From positions 1 to 16,728 of the forward strand of contig JBJXFI010000194.1 of NCBI GenBank assembly GCA_046154695.1: a stretch of DNA of 16,728 nt, read 5' to 3'. Position numbers and translations under genes: made by a program. Below, piece after piece: positions 1-7,082 of this stretch (the first letter of the stretch is position 1; each line of letters opens with the position of its first letter). The notes under the pieces were generated by a model. It ran no database searches and had not been told where the DNA came from. It was given only the letters and a program-made list of their open reading frames with translations. Source of the stretch: DALYLB01 sp046154695 (lineage in GTDB: Bacteria; Acidobacteriota; Blastocatellia; RBC074).

Positions 1-25
1 GAATAAAATTTCGGTGGAGGCTTCG

Positions 26-52
26 ATTCGTGAACATTCGTGTTTATTCGTG
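26..52. repeat. Three ATTCGTG heptamers at 10-bp period
   Basis: ATTCGTG occurs at 26-32, 36-42 and 46-52, separated by AAC and TTT, giving an exact 10-bp period, about one helical turn. Similar ATTCGTG/CACGAAT-rich strings are common as intergenic repeat debris in some environmental genomes (recollection, not searched). An activator-binding array is also possible given the helical phasing. Confidence 0.6.
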
Positions 53-83
53 GCCACCCTCCGATTTCCGCGATGAGACTTGA

Positions 84-98
84 TGCTCAATATGAGCA
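84..98. repeat. Small hairpin, 6-bp stem
   Basis: TGCTCA and TGAGCA are perfect complements around an ATA loop. It directly abuts the large hairpin that starts at 99. Confidence 0.5.
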
Positions 99-152
99 CC
101 GCGTTATTTGAAGGGTATTGGGCTGAAACCCAATACCTTTCAAATAACGCGG
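99..152. repeat. Large near-perfect inverted repeat, 24-bp arms
   Basis: The left arm (99-122) and right arm (129-152) are complementary over 24 positions with one G·U-type mismatch, around the 6-nt loop CTGAAA. The arms start with CCGCGTTATTTGAA and are more AT-rich than the genes around them. No T-tract follows on the + strand, so an ordinary intrinsic terminator is unlikely. It could be a mobile palindromic repeat or a leader RNA structure in front of fliF. Confidence 0.85.
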
Positions 153-154
153 AG

Positions 155-178
155 GAGCCCCTGGATACGATGGGGCTC
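155..178. repeat. Hairpin GAGCCCC / GGGGCTC
   Basis: GAGCCCC at 155-161 pairs with GGGGCTC at 172-178 around a 10-nt loop. It is the third hairpin in a row and ends 31 nt before the fliF start codon, so an RNA role in the leader is possible. Confidence 0.5.
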
Positions 179-209
179 GATAGCCGCATATTTTTACGCA
201 ATCAATTGA

Positions 210-1955
210 ATGCCCGCAATATTCATACAAATCAGGGAGCTGTGGCAGCGGCTGAAGCCGGTTCAACGCGCGACGGTCGTCGGCGGCGCGGTCCTGACCC
301 TGGGGCTGATCGCCGCGATGGTATTTTTGGGAGCCCAGCCCGAATACGGCGTGCTCTTTTCGGACCTCAAGACATCGGACGCACAGACGATCGTGGAGAA
401 ATTGAAGGCGGACAATGTGCCGTACCAGCTTTCGCAGGGCGGCACAGTCATCAGCGTGCCGGCGCCGCGGATCGCCGAGCTGCGGCTGCAGATGGCGGGG
501 GAGGGGGCGCTCACGGGCGGGCATGTGGGGTTCGACATCTTCGATAAGAGCAATTTCGGCGCCACCGATTTCGCGCAGCGCGTCAATTACCGGCGCGCGA
601 TCGAAGGCGAACTGGCCCGAACGCTGGAAGGAATGGACGAGGTCGAAACGGCGCGTGTTCATATCTCGCCGGCGCGTGAATCGGTCTTCACCGAGAGGGG
701 GGAGCGAGCCAAGGCCTCGATCGTGATGCGGGTCCGGCAGAACCGCGAGCTTTCGCGGGAGCGCACGGAGGCGGTGGTCAATCTGGTGGCAAGCGCGGTC
801 GAGGGGCTCGATCCCGGCGATATCTCGGTGATGGACACGCGCGGAAGAGTACTGACGGCGCCGTCGCGCGGCAATGGCGCGTGGGGAGGCGGGGCGGGAG
901 CGTTCAGCTCGCACCTGGAAGCGCGGCAGCGGCTCGAAACCGACACGGCCGCGCGCATCATTTCATTGCTCGAGCCGATCACCGGCCCGGGCCGCGTCCG
1001 CGCGGATGTCGCCGCCGATCTCGATTTCAGCCAGGTCGAACAGACCGAAGAGAAGTATGACCCGAATCCGGCCGCGATCCGCATGCAGCAGACCATGCAG
1101 GAGCTGCGGAACAACGGGACGGCCAGGGGCGGCGTCGTCGGCGCGCGCGCCAACGATCCGGCGGCGGCCCCTCCGACGGCATTGCCCGCCGCGCCTGCCG
1201 CCGCGCCCGCCGCGCCTGCCGCTTCGCCCGTCGCGCCGGGCGACCAGCGCACGTCCTCCACGACAAACTACGAGATCGGCAAGACGGTCCGGCGCACGGT
1301 CGATGGCGGCGGCCGTCTCAAACGGCTTTCCGTTTCGGTTGTTGTGGATTACCAGCTCGTGGATGGCAAATCGATCACGCGCGCGCCGGAAGAGCTGAAA
1401 AAGATTCAGGAGCTGGTCGCCGCTGCCGCGGGAATCGACGCGCAGCGCGGCGATCAGATCGTGGTGCAGACGATTCCCTTCGATCAGCCGGCGGGCGACA
1501 CGCGCCCGCTGTCGATATTCGAGCGCTATCGCGACCTGACGATGGCTGCCGTCAAGTATGGCGCGCTGCTTGCGGCGGTCCTCGTGCTGGCGTTGTTGAT
1601 CTTCCGGCCGCTGCGGGCCGCGCTGCAGGCCACGGTCGAACCGGCGCCGCTGCTGTTGTCGGATGGCGCCGCGATTCCGGCGGCCGGCCAGACCGTCAAC
1701 GCCGAGATCGAACAGGCGGCGCTGCCTTCGTCCGATGAGGCGCCGGGGGTCGAGGCGGCCCCCAGGGAGGCCGTCACGATCGCGACTCCACGCACAGTGG
1801 CTGAGCTGGAAGCCGAGATCGCACTCGATTTGAACATCCCTGTCCCTGAAGTGAAGCGCGCGCGCGCCATCAAGAAGCAGTTGGTCGATCAGGGGCTCAG
1901 TGAACCGGACACGCTCGCGATGACCATTCGGGGCTGGCTGCAGGAGAACCGATAG
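210..1955 (+). CDS. fliF: Flagellar MS-ring protein FliF
   Basis: FliF forms the membrane-embedded MS ring, the base on which rotor and export gate assemble. The 581-aa product has the family layout. A first membrane segment lies at about 21-42. The periplasmic ring-building domains include the conserved run around 'NFGATDFAQRVNYRRAIEGE' (115-134) and 'ARVHISPARESVF' (148-160). The 'NYEIGKTVRRTV' block is at 353-364, a second membrane segment at about 447-468, and a cytoplasmic FliG-binding tail at about 527-581 ending 'GWLQENR'. An Ala/Pro-rich stretch (about 316-344) contains a 21-bp tandem repeat and is probably a flexible loop. The ATG at 210 directly follows an in-frame TGA (207-209). 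No good Shine-Dalgarno sequence is visible, but the N-terminus fits the family. fliG follows after 16 bp. Confidence 0.97.
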   Translation: MPAIFIQIRELWQRLKPVQRATVVGGAVLTLGLIAAMVFLGAQPEYGVLFSDLKTSDAQTIVEKLKADNVPYQLSQGGTVISVPAPRIAELRLQMAGEGALTGGHVGFDIFDKSNFGATDFAQRVNYRRAIEGELARTLEGMDEVETARVHISPARESVFTERGERAKASIVMRVRQNRELSRERTEAVVNLVASAVEGLDPGDISVMDTRGRVLTAPSRGNGAWGGGAGAFSSHLEARQRLETDTAARIISLLEPITGPGRVRADVAADLDFSQVEQTEEKYDPNPAAIRMQQTMQELRNNGTARGGVVGARANDPAAAPPTALPAAPAAAPAAPAASPVAPGDQRTSSTTNYEIGKTVRRTVDGGGRLKRLSVSVVVDYQLVDGKSITRAPEELKKIQELVAAAAGIDAQRGDQIVVQTIPFDQPAGDTRPLSIFERYRDLTMAAVKYGALLAAVLVLALLIFRPLRAALQATVEPAPLLLSDGAAIPAAGQTVNAEIEQAALPSSDEAPGVEAAPREAVTIATPRTVAELEAEIALDLNIPVPEVKRARAIKKQLVDQGLSEPDTLAMTIRGWLQENR

Positions 1956-1971
1956 CACGGACGACAATATT

Positions 1972-3054
1972 ATGGAAATGACGACAACCGCTCCTGTGAT
2001 GACAGAACCCATTGTCGACCAGGTCGAACGCATGCCGGTGCGCCGGGCGATCGAGCACGTCAGCGGCACCCGCAAAGCGGCGATCCTTTGCATGGCCCTC
2101 GGCGACGATGTGGCGAGCGCGATTTTCAAATGCCTCGATGATGGCGAAATCCAGCAGATCACCAGGGAGCTGGCCACCTTGCAGCGCGTCAGCTCTGAAA
2201 TGGCCGACGATGTGCTGGAGGAGTTTTATCAGTTGCTGGTGGCCCGCACATACGTGGTTACGGGAGGCGTGGATTATGCGAAGCGCCTGTTGACCAAGAG
2301 CTTCGGCCCGGAGGCCGGCAAACGAGTGCTCGACAAGGTCACACGCTCGCTCGAATCATCGGTGGGCTTCGAGGCGCTGCAGAAAGTCGATCCACAGCAG
2401 CTTTCGAAGCTCTTCCAGAACGAGCATCCGCAGACGATCGCGCTGGTGCTGGCGCACCTGGATGTCTCGACGGCGGCCGACACGATTCGCTACCTGCCCG
2501 AATCGCTGCGCACCGACATCGTGTTGCGTATGGCAAGCCTGCAGACGATCTCGCAGGAGGTGATCCGCGACGTGTCGATGGTCCTGGACCAGAAGATGAA
2601 GAGCATCGGCAGCTACAACCCGCAGATCGTGGGAGGCATACGGTCGGTGGCGGAGCTTTGCAACCGGCTGGACCGCGAGGTCTCGCGCAAATTGCTGGAG
2701 GAGATCGAGGGCGTGCAGCCCGATCTGGCGCTGGAGATACGCAATCGCATGCTCACATTCGACGATCTGCTGCTGCTGGATGATATCGGGATCCGCGAGC
2801 TGTTGCAGCGCGTGGATAAGAAGGTGTTGACGCTTGCCCTCAAAGGAACGGCGCCGGAGCTGCAGAACCGCATCTACTCGAACATGTCCTCGCGGGCCGT
2901 CGATTTGATGAAGGAAGAGCTGGAATTCATGGGGCAGGTCAAGCTCAAGGACGTCACAGGCGCGCAGCGCGAGATTATCGACGTGTTGCGGGAGCTCGAT
3001 GAGCAGGGGGTCATCAGCATCGCCGGAGGGGAGGAGGATTCGTATGTCAGTTAG
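1972..3054 (+). CDS. fliG: Flagellar motor switch protein FliG
   Basis: FliG forms the rotor ring on FliF, binds FliM and takes torque from MotA. The 360-aa protein shows the N-terminal core starting 'SGTRKAAILCMALGDD' (31-46), the middle-domain motif EHPQT (151-155) and the C-terminal torque helix region 'LTFDDLLLLDD' (261-271) to 'NMSSRAVDLMKEEL' (304-317). By offset alignment the E. coli torque residues K264 and R281 correspond to K291 and R308, and D288/D289 to E315/E316, so the charges are kept. A start at Met1 gives about 30 residues before the core, slightly long. Met3 (1978) or Met10 (1999) are alternatives, and no strong ribosome site decides between them. Its 3' end overlaps fliH by 11 bp. 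Confidence 0.97.
   Translation: MEMTTTAPVMTEPIVDQVERMPVRRAIEHVSGTRKAAILCMALGDDVASAIFKCLDDGEIQQITRELATLQRVSSEMADDVLEEFYQLLVARTYVVTGGVDYAKRLLTKSFGPEAGKRVLDKVTRSLESSVGFEALQKVDPQQLSKLFQNEHPQTIALVLAHLDVSTAADTIRYLPESLRTDIVLRMASLQTISQEVIRDVSMVLDQKMKSIGSYNPQIVGGIRSVAELCNRLDREVSRKLLEEIEGVQPDLALEIRNRMLTFDDLLLLDDIGIRELLQRVDKKVLTLALKGTAPELQNRIYSNMSSRAVDLMKEELEFMGQVKLKDVTGAQREIIDVLRELDEQGVISIAGGEEDSYVS
3033..3037 (+). promoter_or_regulatory. Ribosome binding site deciding the fliH start
   Basis: GGAGG, within a purine-rich run inside the end of fliG, lies 6 nt before the ATG at 3044. This supports 3044 over the upstream in-frame ATG at 2999. Confidence 0.8.
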
Positions 3055-3889
3055 GTTGATCAAGTCGGATCAGGGAGTGGCGGTCCGCGCGTTCAATATG
3101 CCGGGTCCGTCGGGGATCAGTCATCTGGTCAACACGCGGATTGAATCCATGCCGGTTCCGCCCGCCGCCGCGTCGGCGATGGCCGGGAAGGCAGGGACAG
3201 GGCCCGGAGCCGCGGCGAGGATGGCGAAGGCGCCGATGGGCGGAGCGACCGCGGCCGATGATGGCGCGCATGCCGCGGCGAAGCCTGAAAAAGGGGCGGG
3301 CTCCGCGATGGCGGAGGCCGGGTCCGCGCCGGATGCGAACGAGATCGTCCGCCAGGCGCGCGTCGAGGCGGAGCGCCTGATTGCCGGCGCGCAGTCGCGG
3401 GAGGCGGAGATCGAGCGGGCCGCGCGGGAACGGGGCCTGTCCGGCGCCCAGACCGAGGTGCGGTTGGAGATCGATCGCGCCGTCGCGGACCTGCGCGCGC
3501 AGCTCGCCTCGTCGTTGGATGAGGTCGCCGGGTTGCGGGCGGATCTCAACGCCCGCGCTGAGCGGGATCTGGTGAGGCTCGCGCTGGAGATCGCCAGGAA
3601 AGTCGTGCACCGCGAGGTGCGGGTGGACCACGAGATCGCGCTTACGCTCGCCCGCGTCGCGTTGAGCCGGTTGCAGAGCCGCGCCAAAGCGGTTGTGCGG
3701 CTGCATCCCGATGATTACGCGTATGTCTCCGAACGGCACGAGCGGCTCGGCTGCGAGGCGTCGGTGGAGATCACCGAAGACCGCTCGGTCGGACCGGGCG
3801 GCTGCGTGGTGCAGAGCGAGATGGGAGAGATTGACGCGCGCATTGAACAGCAATTCGCCGAGATCGAGCGGGATTTCCTGAGCGCATAA
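3044..3889 (+). CDS. fliH: Flagellar export ATPase regulator FliH
   Basis: FliH is the stator-like partner that holds the FliI ATPase at the C-ring and regulates it during type III export. From the ATG at 3044 the product is 281 aa and begins 'MSVRLIKSDQGVAVRAF', like other FliH proteins. Residues about 35-97 are rich in Ala, Gly, Met and Pro and look disordered. About 98-175 is charged and helical, probably coiled coil. The C-terminal domain (about 175-281) carries 'LALEIARKVVHREV' and the hallmark 'GPGGCVVQSEMGEIDARI' (250-267). The start overlaps fliG by 11 bp and suggests translational coupling. A longer form from 2999 would add 15 residues lying entirely inside fliG and is less likely. 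Confidence 0.93.
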   Translation: MSVRLIKSDQGVAVRAFNMPGPSGISHLVNTRIESMPVPPAAASAMAGKAGTGPGAAARMAKAPMGGATAADDGAHAAAKPEKGAGSAMAEAGSAPDANEIVRQARVEAERLIAGAQSREAEIERAARERGLSGAQTEVRLEIDRAVADLRAQLASSLDEVAGLRADLNARAERDLVRLALEIARKVVHREVRVDHEIALTLARVALSRLQSRAKAVVRLHPDDYAYVSERHERLGCEASVEITEDRSVGPGGCVVQSEMGEIDARIEQQFAEIERDFLSA

Positions 3890-3918
3890 CCGGCGACGAT
3901 CGCCGTCGGGAGGCAACG

Positions 3919-5286
3919 ATGCAGAATTACGCCCATGTCCAGGCAGAGAGCGCGCAGCCGGCTTCGCCTTTGGCGGCATACTTTCGGAACCTGGAGCGGC
4001 TCGATACGCTGCGGTCGATCGGAACGGTCCGTCGGGCCGTCGGGCTGGTGATCGAATCGAAGGGGCCGGCCGTGTCGGTCGGCGAGATGTGCTATCTCGA
4101 AGGCCGCGCCGGGGAGCCGGACATGGCGCTGGAGGCCATCGGCTTTCGCGATTCCACGGTGCTGCTGATGCCGCTGGGCCAGATGCCGGCGGTCCGCGCG
4201 GGTGATTACGTCGTGGCGACGGGCAAATCCGCGCGCGTGCCCGTGGGGCCGAAGCTGTTGGGGCGGGTCATTAATGCGCTCGGCGATCCGCTCGACGATC
4301 TGGGGCCGATCGATCACCTGGCGGAGTATCCCCTCAACCGGCCTTCCACCAATCCATTGATGCGCGCCGACATCAACGAGCCATTGGGCACGGGCGTGCG
4401 GGCCATCGACGGAATCCTGACCGTCGGCGTGGGCCAGCGCATCGGCATCTTCGGCGGTTCGGGGGTGGGCAAATCCACGCTGCTGGGCATGATGGCCAAG
4501 CGCACAACGGCCGATGTCAACGTGATTGCGATGATCGGCGAACGCGGGCGCGAAGTGCGCGAATTTGTCGAGCGTGAACTGGGACCGGAAGGGCTGGCGC
4601 GCTCAGTGCTCGTCGTATCGACTTCCGACGATTCGTCGCTGCTGCGCATCCGCGCCGCACTGGCCGCCACGGCCATCGCGGAATATTTCAAGGACATGGG
4701 CCTGAAGGTGCTGCTGATTATGGACTCGGTGACGCGCTTCGCGATGGCCCAGCGGGAGATCGGCCTGGCCGCCGGCGAGCCGCCGTCTTCCAGGGGATAC
4801 ACCCCGTCTGTATTCGGGCTGCTGCCGCGGCTGCTTGAGCGCGCGGGCAACTTCGCCACAGGAGGCTCGATCACCGGTTTTTACACGGTCCTGGTCGAGG
4901 GGGACGACATGAATGAGCCTGTGGCCGACGCGGTGCGTTCGATTCTGGACGGCCATATCGTGCTTTCGCGCGCGCTGGCGGCGCGCAACCATTATCCGTG
5001 CATCGACGTGTTGCAGAGCGCCTCGCGCCTCTTCGGGCAGGTCGCCACCGGCGAGCAGATCGCGGCGGCCGGAAGGATGCGCGAACTGCTCGCCACTTAC
5101 AGCGCTTCGGAGGATCTGGTCAACATCGGCGCTTATCAGAAGGGAAGCAACCCGCGCATCGACGAAGCGATCGCGAACTATGACCGGATCATCAATTTCC
5201 TGCGGCAGGACCGCCAGGAGGATGTGTCCTTCCCGGCCATCGTCGAGCGTTTGACGCGTGAATTCAACAGGGAGGGCAAGGGATGA
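3919..5286 (+). CDS. fliI: Flagellum-specific export ATPase FliI
   Basis: FliI is the hexameric ATPase of the flagellar type III export apparatus, related to the F1 beta subunit. The 455-aa product has an N-terminal beta-barrel region, the Walker A motif GGSGVGKST (179-187), the catalytic-glutamate region GERGREV (208-214), Walker B LLIMDS (265-270), and the FliI/SctN-type stretch 'REIGLAAGEPPSSRGYTPSV' (279-298). The length matches the family (about 440-460 aa). GGGAGG lies before the ATG at 3919. The last codons overlap fliJ in an ATGA arrangement (5283-5286), which indicates coupled translation of the ATPase and its stalk-like partner. Confidence 0.98.
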   Translation: MQNYAHVQAESAQPASPLAAYFRNLERLDTLRSIGTVRRAVGLVIESKGPAVSVGEMCYLEGRAGEPDMALEAIGFRDSTVLLMPLGQMPAVRAGDYVVATGKSARVPVGPKLLGRVINALGDPLDDLGPIDHLAEYPLNRPSTNPLMRADINEPLGTGVRAIDGILTVGVGQRIGIFGGSGVGKSTLLGMMAKRTTADVNVIAMIGERGREVREFVERELGPEGLARSVLVVSTSDDSSLLRIRAALAATAIAEYFKDMGLKVLLIMDSVTRFAMAQREIGLAAGEPPSSRGYTPSVFGLLPRLLERAGNFATGGSITGFYTVLVEGDDMNEPVADAVRSILDGHIVLSRALAARNHYPCIDVLQSASRLFGQVATGEQIAAAGRMRELLATYSASEDLVNIGAYQKGSNPRIDEAIANYDRIINFLRQDRQEDVSFPAIVERLTREFNREGKG

Positions 5287-5738
5287 AGCGGTTCAAGTTC
5301 TCGTTGGAGTCGGTGCACAACCTGCGCGCGTCGCGCCGCGAGGAAGCGGAGCGGAAACTCGGGCTCGCCTCCTCCGTCATTCGGGCCGAGACGGCCGCCA
5401 TCGAGGATCTAGGGCGCGCGCGCGCTGTCATCGAGGCGAAACTGGCCACGGCCACCGGCCTGCTCAACGCCGCGGAAGTCTCCATGCAGGTGGATTATCT
5501 GGCGCTCCTCGCGGAGCGGGAGGTCTGGGCGCGACAGCACCTTGCGATGCTCGAACGTGAGCGTGATGAACTGTGTCAGATCGTACAGGCCGCTGCCCGC
5601 GAAGCGGAAGTGACCGGCAAATTGCGCGCGGGTCAGCACGCGATGCACACCGCCGAAATTGCGCGCGCCGAGCAGAACTGGCTGGACGAAATCGCCGTTG
5701 CCTCGACGCTGCGCAGGGAACGGAGCGGAGATGCCTGA
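5283..5738 (+). CDS. fliJ: Flagellar export protein FliJ
   Basis: FliJ is the small coiled-coil protein that sits in the FliI ring like the gamma subunit of F1 and contacts FlhA. The 151-aa product starts 'MKRFKFSLESVHNLR', typical of FliJ, and the rest is almost entirely charged helix with Ala/Glu/Arg heptad character. Sequence conservation in this family is low, so the call rests on the N-terminal motif, the length (usual about 145-150 aa) and its position between fliI and fliK. It overlaps fliI by 4 bp and fliK by 8 bp. Confidence 0.92.
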   Translation: MKRFKFSLESVHNLRASRREEAERKLGLASSVIRAETAAIEDLGRARAVIEAKLATATGLLNAAEVSMQVDYLALLAEREVWARQHLAMLERERDELCQIVQAAAREAEVTGKLRAGQHAMHTAEIARAEQNWLDEIAVASTLRRERSGDA

Positions 5739-6738
5739 TCAGATGCTGATCAATATCGGATCCGGCCCCTCATCGGATTTTTCATCCGCGATCGAGCCCA
5801 ATCCCGAGGAAATCCTCGAGTTCACGGCGCTGTTCGCCCTGCAGTTTCCCGCCGACAACACGCCCAGCGAGCCGGCCCGGAAAGTCGATGCGGCGGCTCA
5901 ACCCGCGATGAGCGGTGTGTCGGAGAGCGTTTGGAGTACCGCCTTCAGGCGGCTGGATTCCGCGCCGAGCGAAGACCGCCTGAATACGGAACCCCAAACG
6001 GATTTCTCGGAGAGCGTCTGGAGTACCGCCTTCAGGCGGCTGGATGCCGCGCCGAGCGAAGACCACCTGAATACGGAACCCCAAACGGATTTCTCGGAGA
6101 GCGTTTGGAGTACAGCCTTCAGGCGGCTGGATGCGGCGCCGAGCGGGGACCGCCTGAATGCGGAACTCCAAACACGTTCCAGGGATGTTTCATCGGCGCA
6201 GCCCGAGATCAATCGAGTGCCGGAAGGCGCCGTCCTATGGAAGCCGGATTCGAGGACGGCGATGAGTGGCACGCCGTTCGCGGCATCCCCGATCACCGGG
6301 GTAATGGACCCGCATCAGGTGGCGGACCAAATGGCCGAGCCGGTTTATGCGGCGAGCGAACTCCTGCCGGATGGCGAGTCGCACACATTGCGGCTCAAGC
6401 TGCGGCCCGCGGAGTTGGGGCAGGTGGACGTTGAAATCAATCGCGACGCGGCAGGCAGGCTGAACGCCCATCTTACGGTCGAGCACGAGCAGGCAGGGCG
6501 CGTCTTAAACGATGCGCTGGGAAATTTACGCGAGGCGCTGGAGCAGGCCGGGCTCCAGGTGGGCGAACTGGGCGTCTCCACCGGCCATAGCCCGGGATGG
6601 AATCCGCACGGACAGGCTCATCATCCCGGCGATCGACAGCTCATGCACGGCGCCGACCCGGACGCCGTCCCCCCCCTGTCCACAATCAACGGCGATGCCG
6701 CGGCCGCCCGCGACAGGCTCTTAAACCTGCACGCCTAG
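5731..6738 (+). CDS. fliK: Hook-length control protein FliK with in-frame palindromic repeats
   Basis: FliK is secreted during hook growth, measures hook length as a molecular ruler and switches export specificity. From ATG 5731 (preceded by GGAG and overlapping fliJ by 8 bp) it is 335 aa. The C-terminal hook-length domain is clear at about 195-285, with 'HTLRLKLRPAELGQVDVEI' (218-236) and 'LREALEQAGLQVGELGV' (266-282), the usual switch domain. The N-terminal and middle region is poorly conserved. Residues 65 to about 150 consist of three 29-residue repeats, 'SVWSTAFRRLDAAPSED' followed by 'LNTEPQTDFSE', encoded by a palindromic DNA repeat. A longer reading from 5659 is possible but would overlap fliJ by 80 bp and lacks support. 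The tail is rich in His, Pro and Gly. Confidence 0.9.
   Translation: MPDQMLINIGSGPSSDFSSAIEPNPEEILEFTALFALQFPADNTPSEPARKVDAAAQPAMSGVSESVWSTAFRRLDSAPSEDRLNTEPQTDFSESVWSTAFRRLDAAPSEDHLNTEPQTDFSESVWSTAFRRLDAAPSGDRLNAELQTRSRDVSSAQPEINRVPEGAVLWKPDSRTAMSGTPFAASPITGVMDPHQVADQMAEPVYAASELLPDGESHTLRLKLRPAELGQVDVEINRDAAGRLNAHLTVEHEQAGRVLNDALGNLREALEQAGLQVGELGVSTGHSPGWNPHGQAHHPGDRQLMHGADPDAVPPLSTINGDAAAARDRLLNLHA
5923..6177 (+). repeat. Three tandem 87-bp palindromic units inside fliK
   Basis: Units start at 5923, 6010 and 6097, an exact 87-bp (29-codon) period. The third decays after about 6174. Units 1 and 2 differ at 3 of 87 positions by eye, and unit 3 at about 8 positions within its conserved part. 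Each unit is itself an imperfect inverted repeat. A left arm starting GTTTGGAGTACCGCC and reading on to TTCAGGCGG is complementary, at about 20 of 24 positions, to a right arm CCGCCTGAATACGGAACC continuing to CCAAAC. A central spacer of about 23 nt gives a stem-loop of about 70 nt. The period is a multiple of three and the element contains no stop in the fliK frame. Confidence 0.95.
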
Positions 6739-6760
6739 GCGTGCGCGGAGGATTATTACC

Positions 6761-7048
6761 ATGCAGATCAATAACATTCTCTCGCCCGGCTCCGGTCCCG
6801 CCGAGGCGGCGGGCGGCCGCGCCGCAGGCAATGTGGACCGCGACACCTTTCTGACGCTGCTCGTCGCGCAGTTGAAGCACCAGGATCCGCTCGCGCCGCA
6901 GGACGGCGCGGAATTCGTGGCCCAGCTCGCGCAGTTCAATTCCCTGGAGCAGCTCATGAACATCAACGACCGGCTGACCCGGTTGATCGATCTGCAGAGC
7001 CCGCAGCAACCGGCCGACCGGCAACCGAATCACCCTGTCCTGAAATAA
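6761..7048 (+). CDS. flgD: Short hook-capping scaffold protein FlgD
   Basis: FlgD caps the growing hook and guides FlgE assembly. The product is only 95 aa and contains just the conserved N-terminal part: 'DTFLTLLVAQLKHQDPLAPQD' (about 27-47), with its QDPL core, and 'EFVAQLAQFNSLEQLMNIND' (about 50-69). The C-terminal Ig-like/Tudor-like region of the E. coli protein (231 aa) is absent. Reading runs cleanly to a TAA at 7046-7048 followed by a normal gap before flgE, so this looks like a naturally short form rather than a frameshift remnant. GGAGG at 6746-6750 precedes the ATG. Confidence 0.92.
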   Translation: MQINNILSPGSGPAEAAGGRAAGNVDRDTFLTLLVAQLKHQDPLAPQDGAEFVAQLAQFNSLEQLMNINDRLTRLIDLQSPQQPADRQPNHPVLK

Positions 7049-7082
7049 TGAAACCGCCCCCCATTTATCGAGGAGAAACAAC

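Larger units (their letters stand above)
1..209. other. Non-coding structured leader upstream of fliF
   Basis: I see no convincing gene in this stretch. It holds a three-fold ATTCGTG repeat (26-52) followed by three adjacent inverted repeats (84-98, 99-152, 155-178), ending close to the fliF start at 210. In many flagellar operons flgB, flgC and fliE lie directly before fliF. Here there is only non-coding sequence, so fliF probably opens a transcription unit or follows one outside the window. I could not pick out a sigma-70, sigma-54 or sigma-28 promoter with confidence. Confidence 0.7.

Noticed and set aside
99..152. Intrinsic terminator of an upstream gene
   Set aside because: No T-tract follows on the + strand and the stem is unusually long and AT-rich. 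A palindromic repeat or leader structure fits better.
80..547. + strand open frame of 155 codons overlapping the fliF start
   Set aside because: It runs through the hairpin leader and into fliF in another frame, and the product is low-complexity Arg/Gly/Ala.
963..2177. 404-codon - strand open frame across fliF/fliG
   Set aside because: Arg-rich composition with no recognisable motif, antisense to two certain flagellar genes.
5659..5730. Upstream extension of fliK
   Set aside because: It would overlap fliJ by 80 bp. ATG 5731 has a GGAG site and a normal short overlap.
5923..6177. CRISPR array
   Set aside because: Period and identity extend across the whole 87-bp unit with no variable spacers, and the units are translated within fliK.
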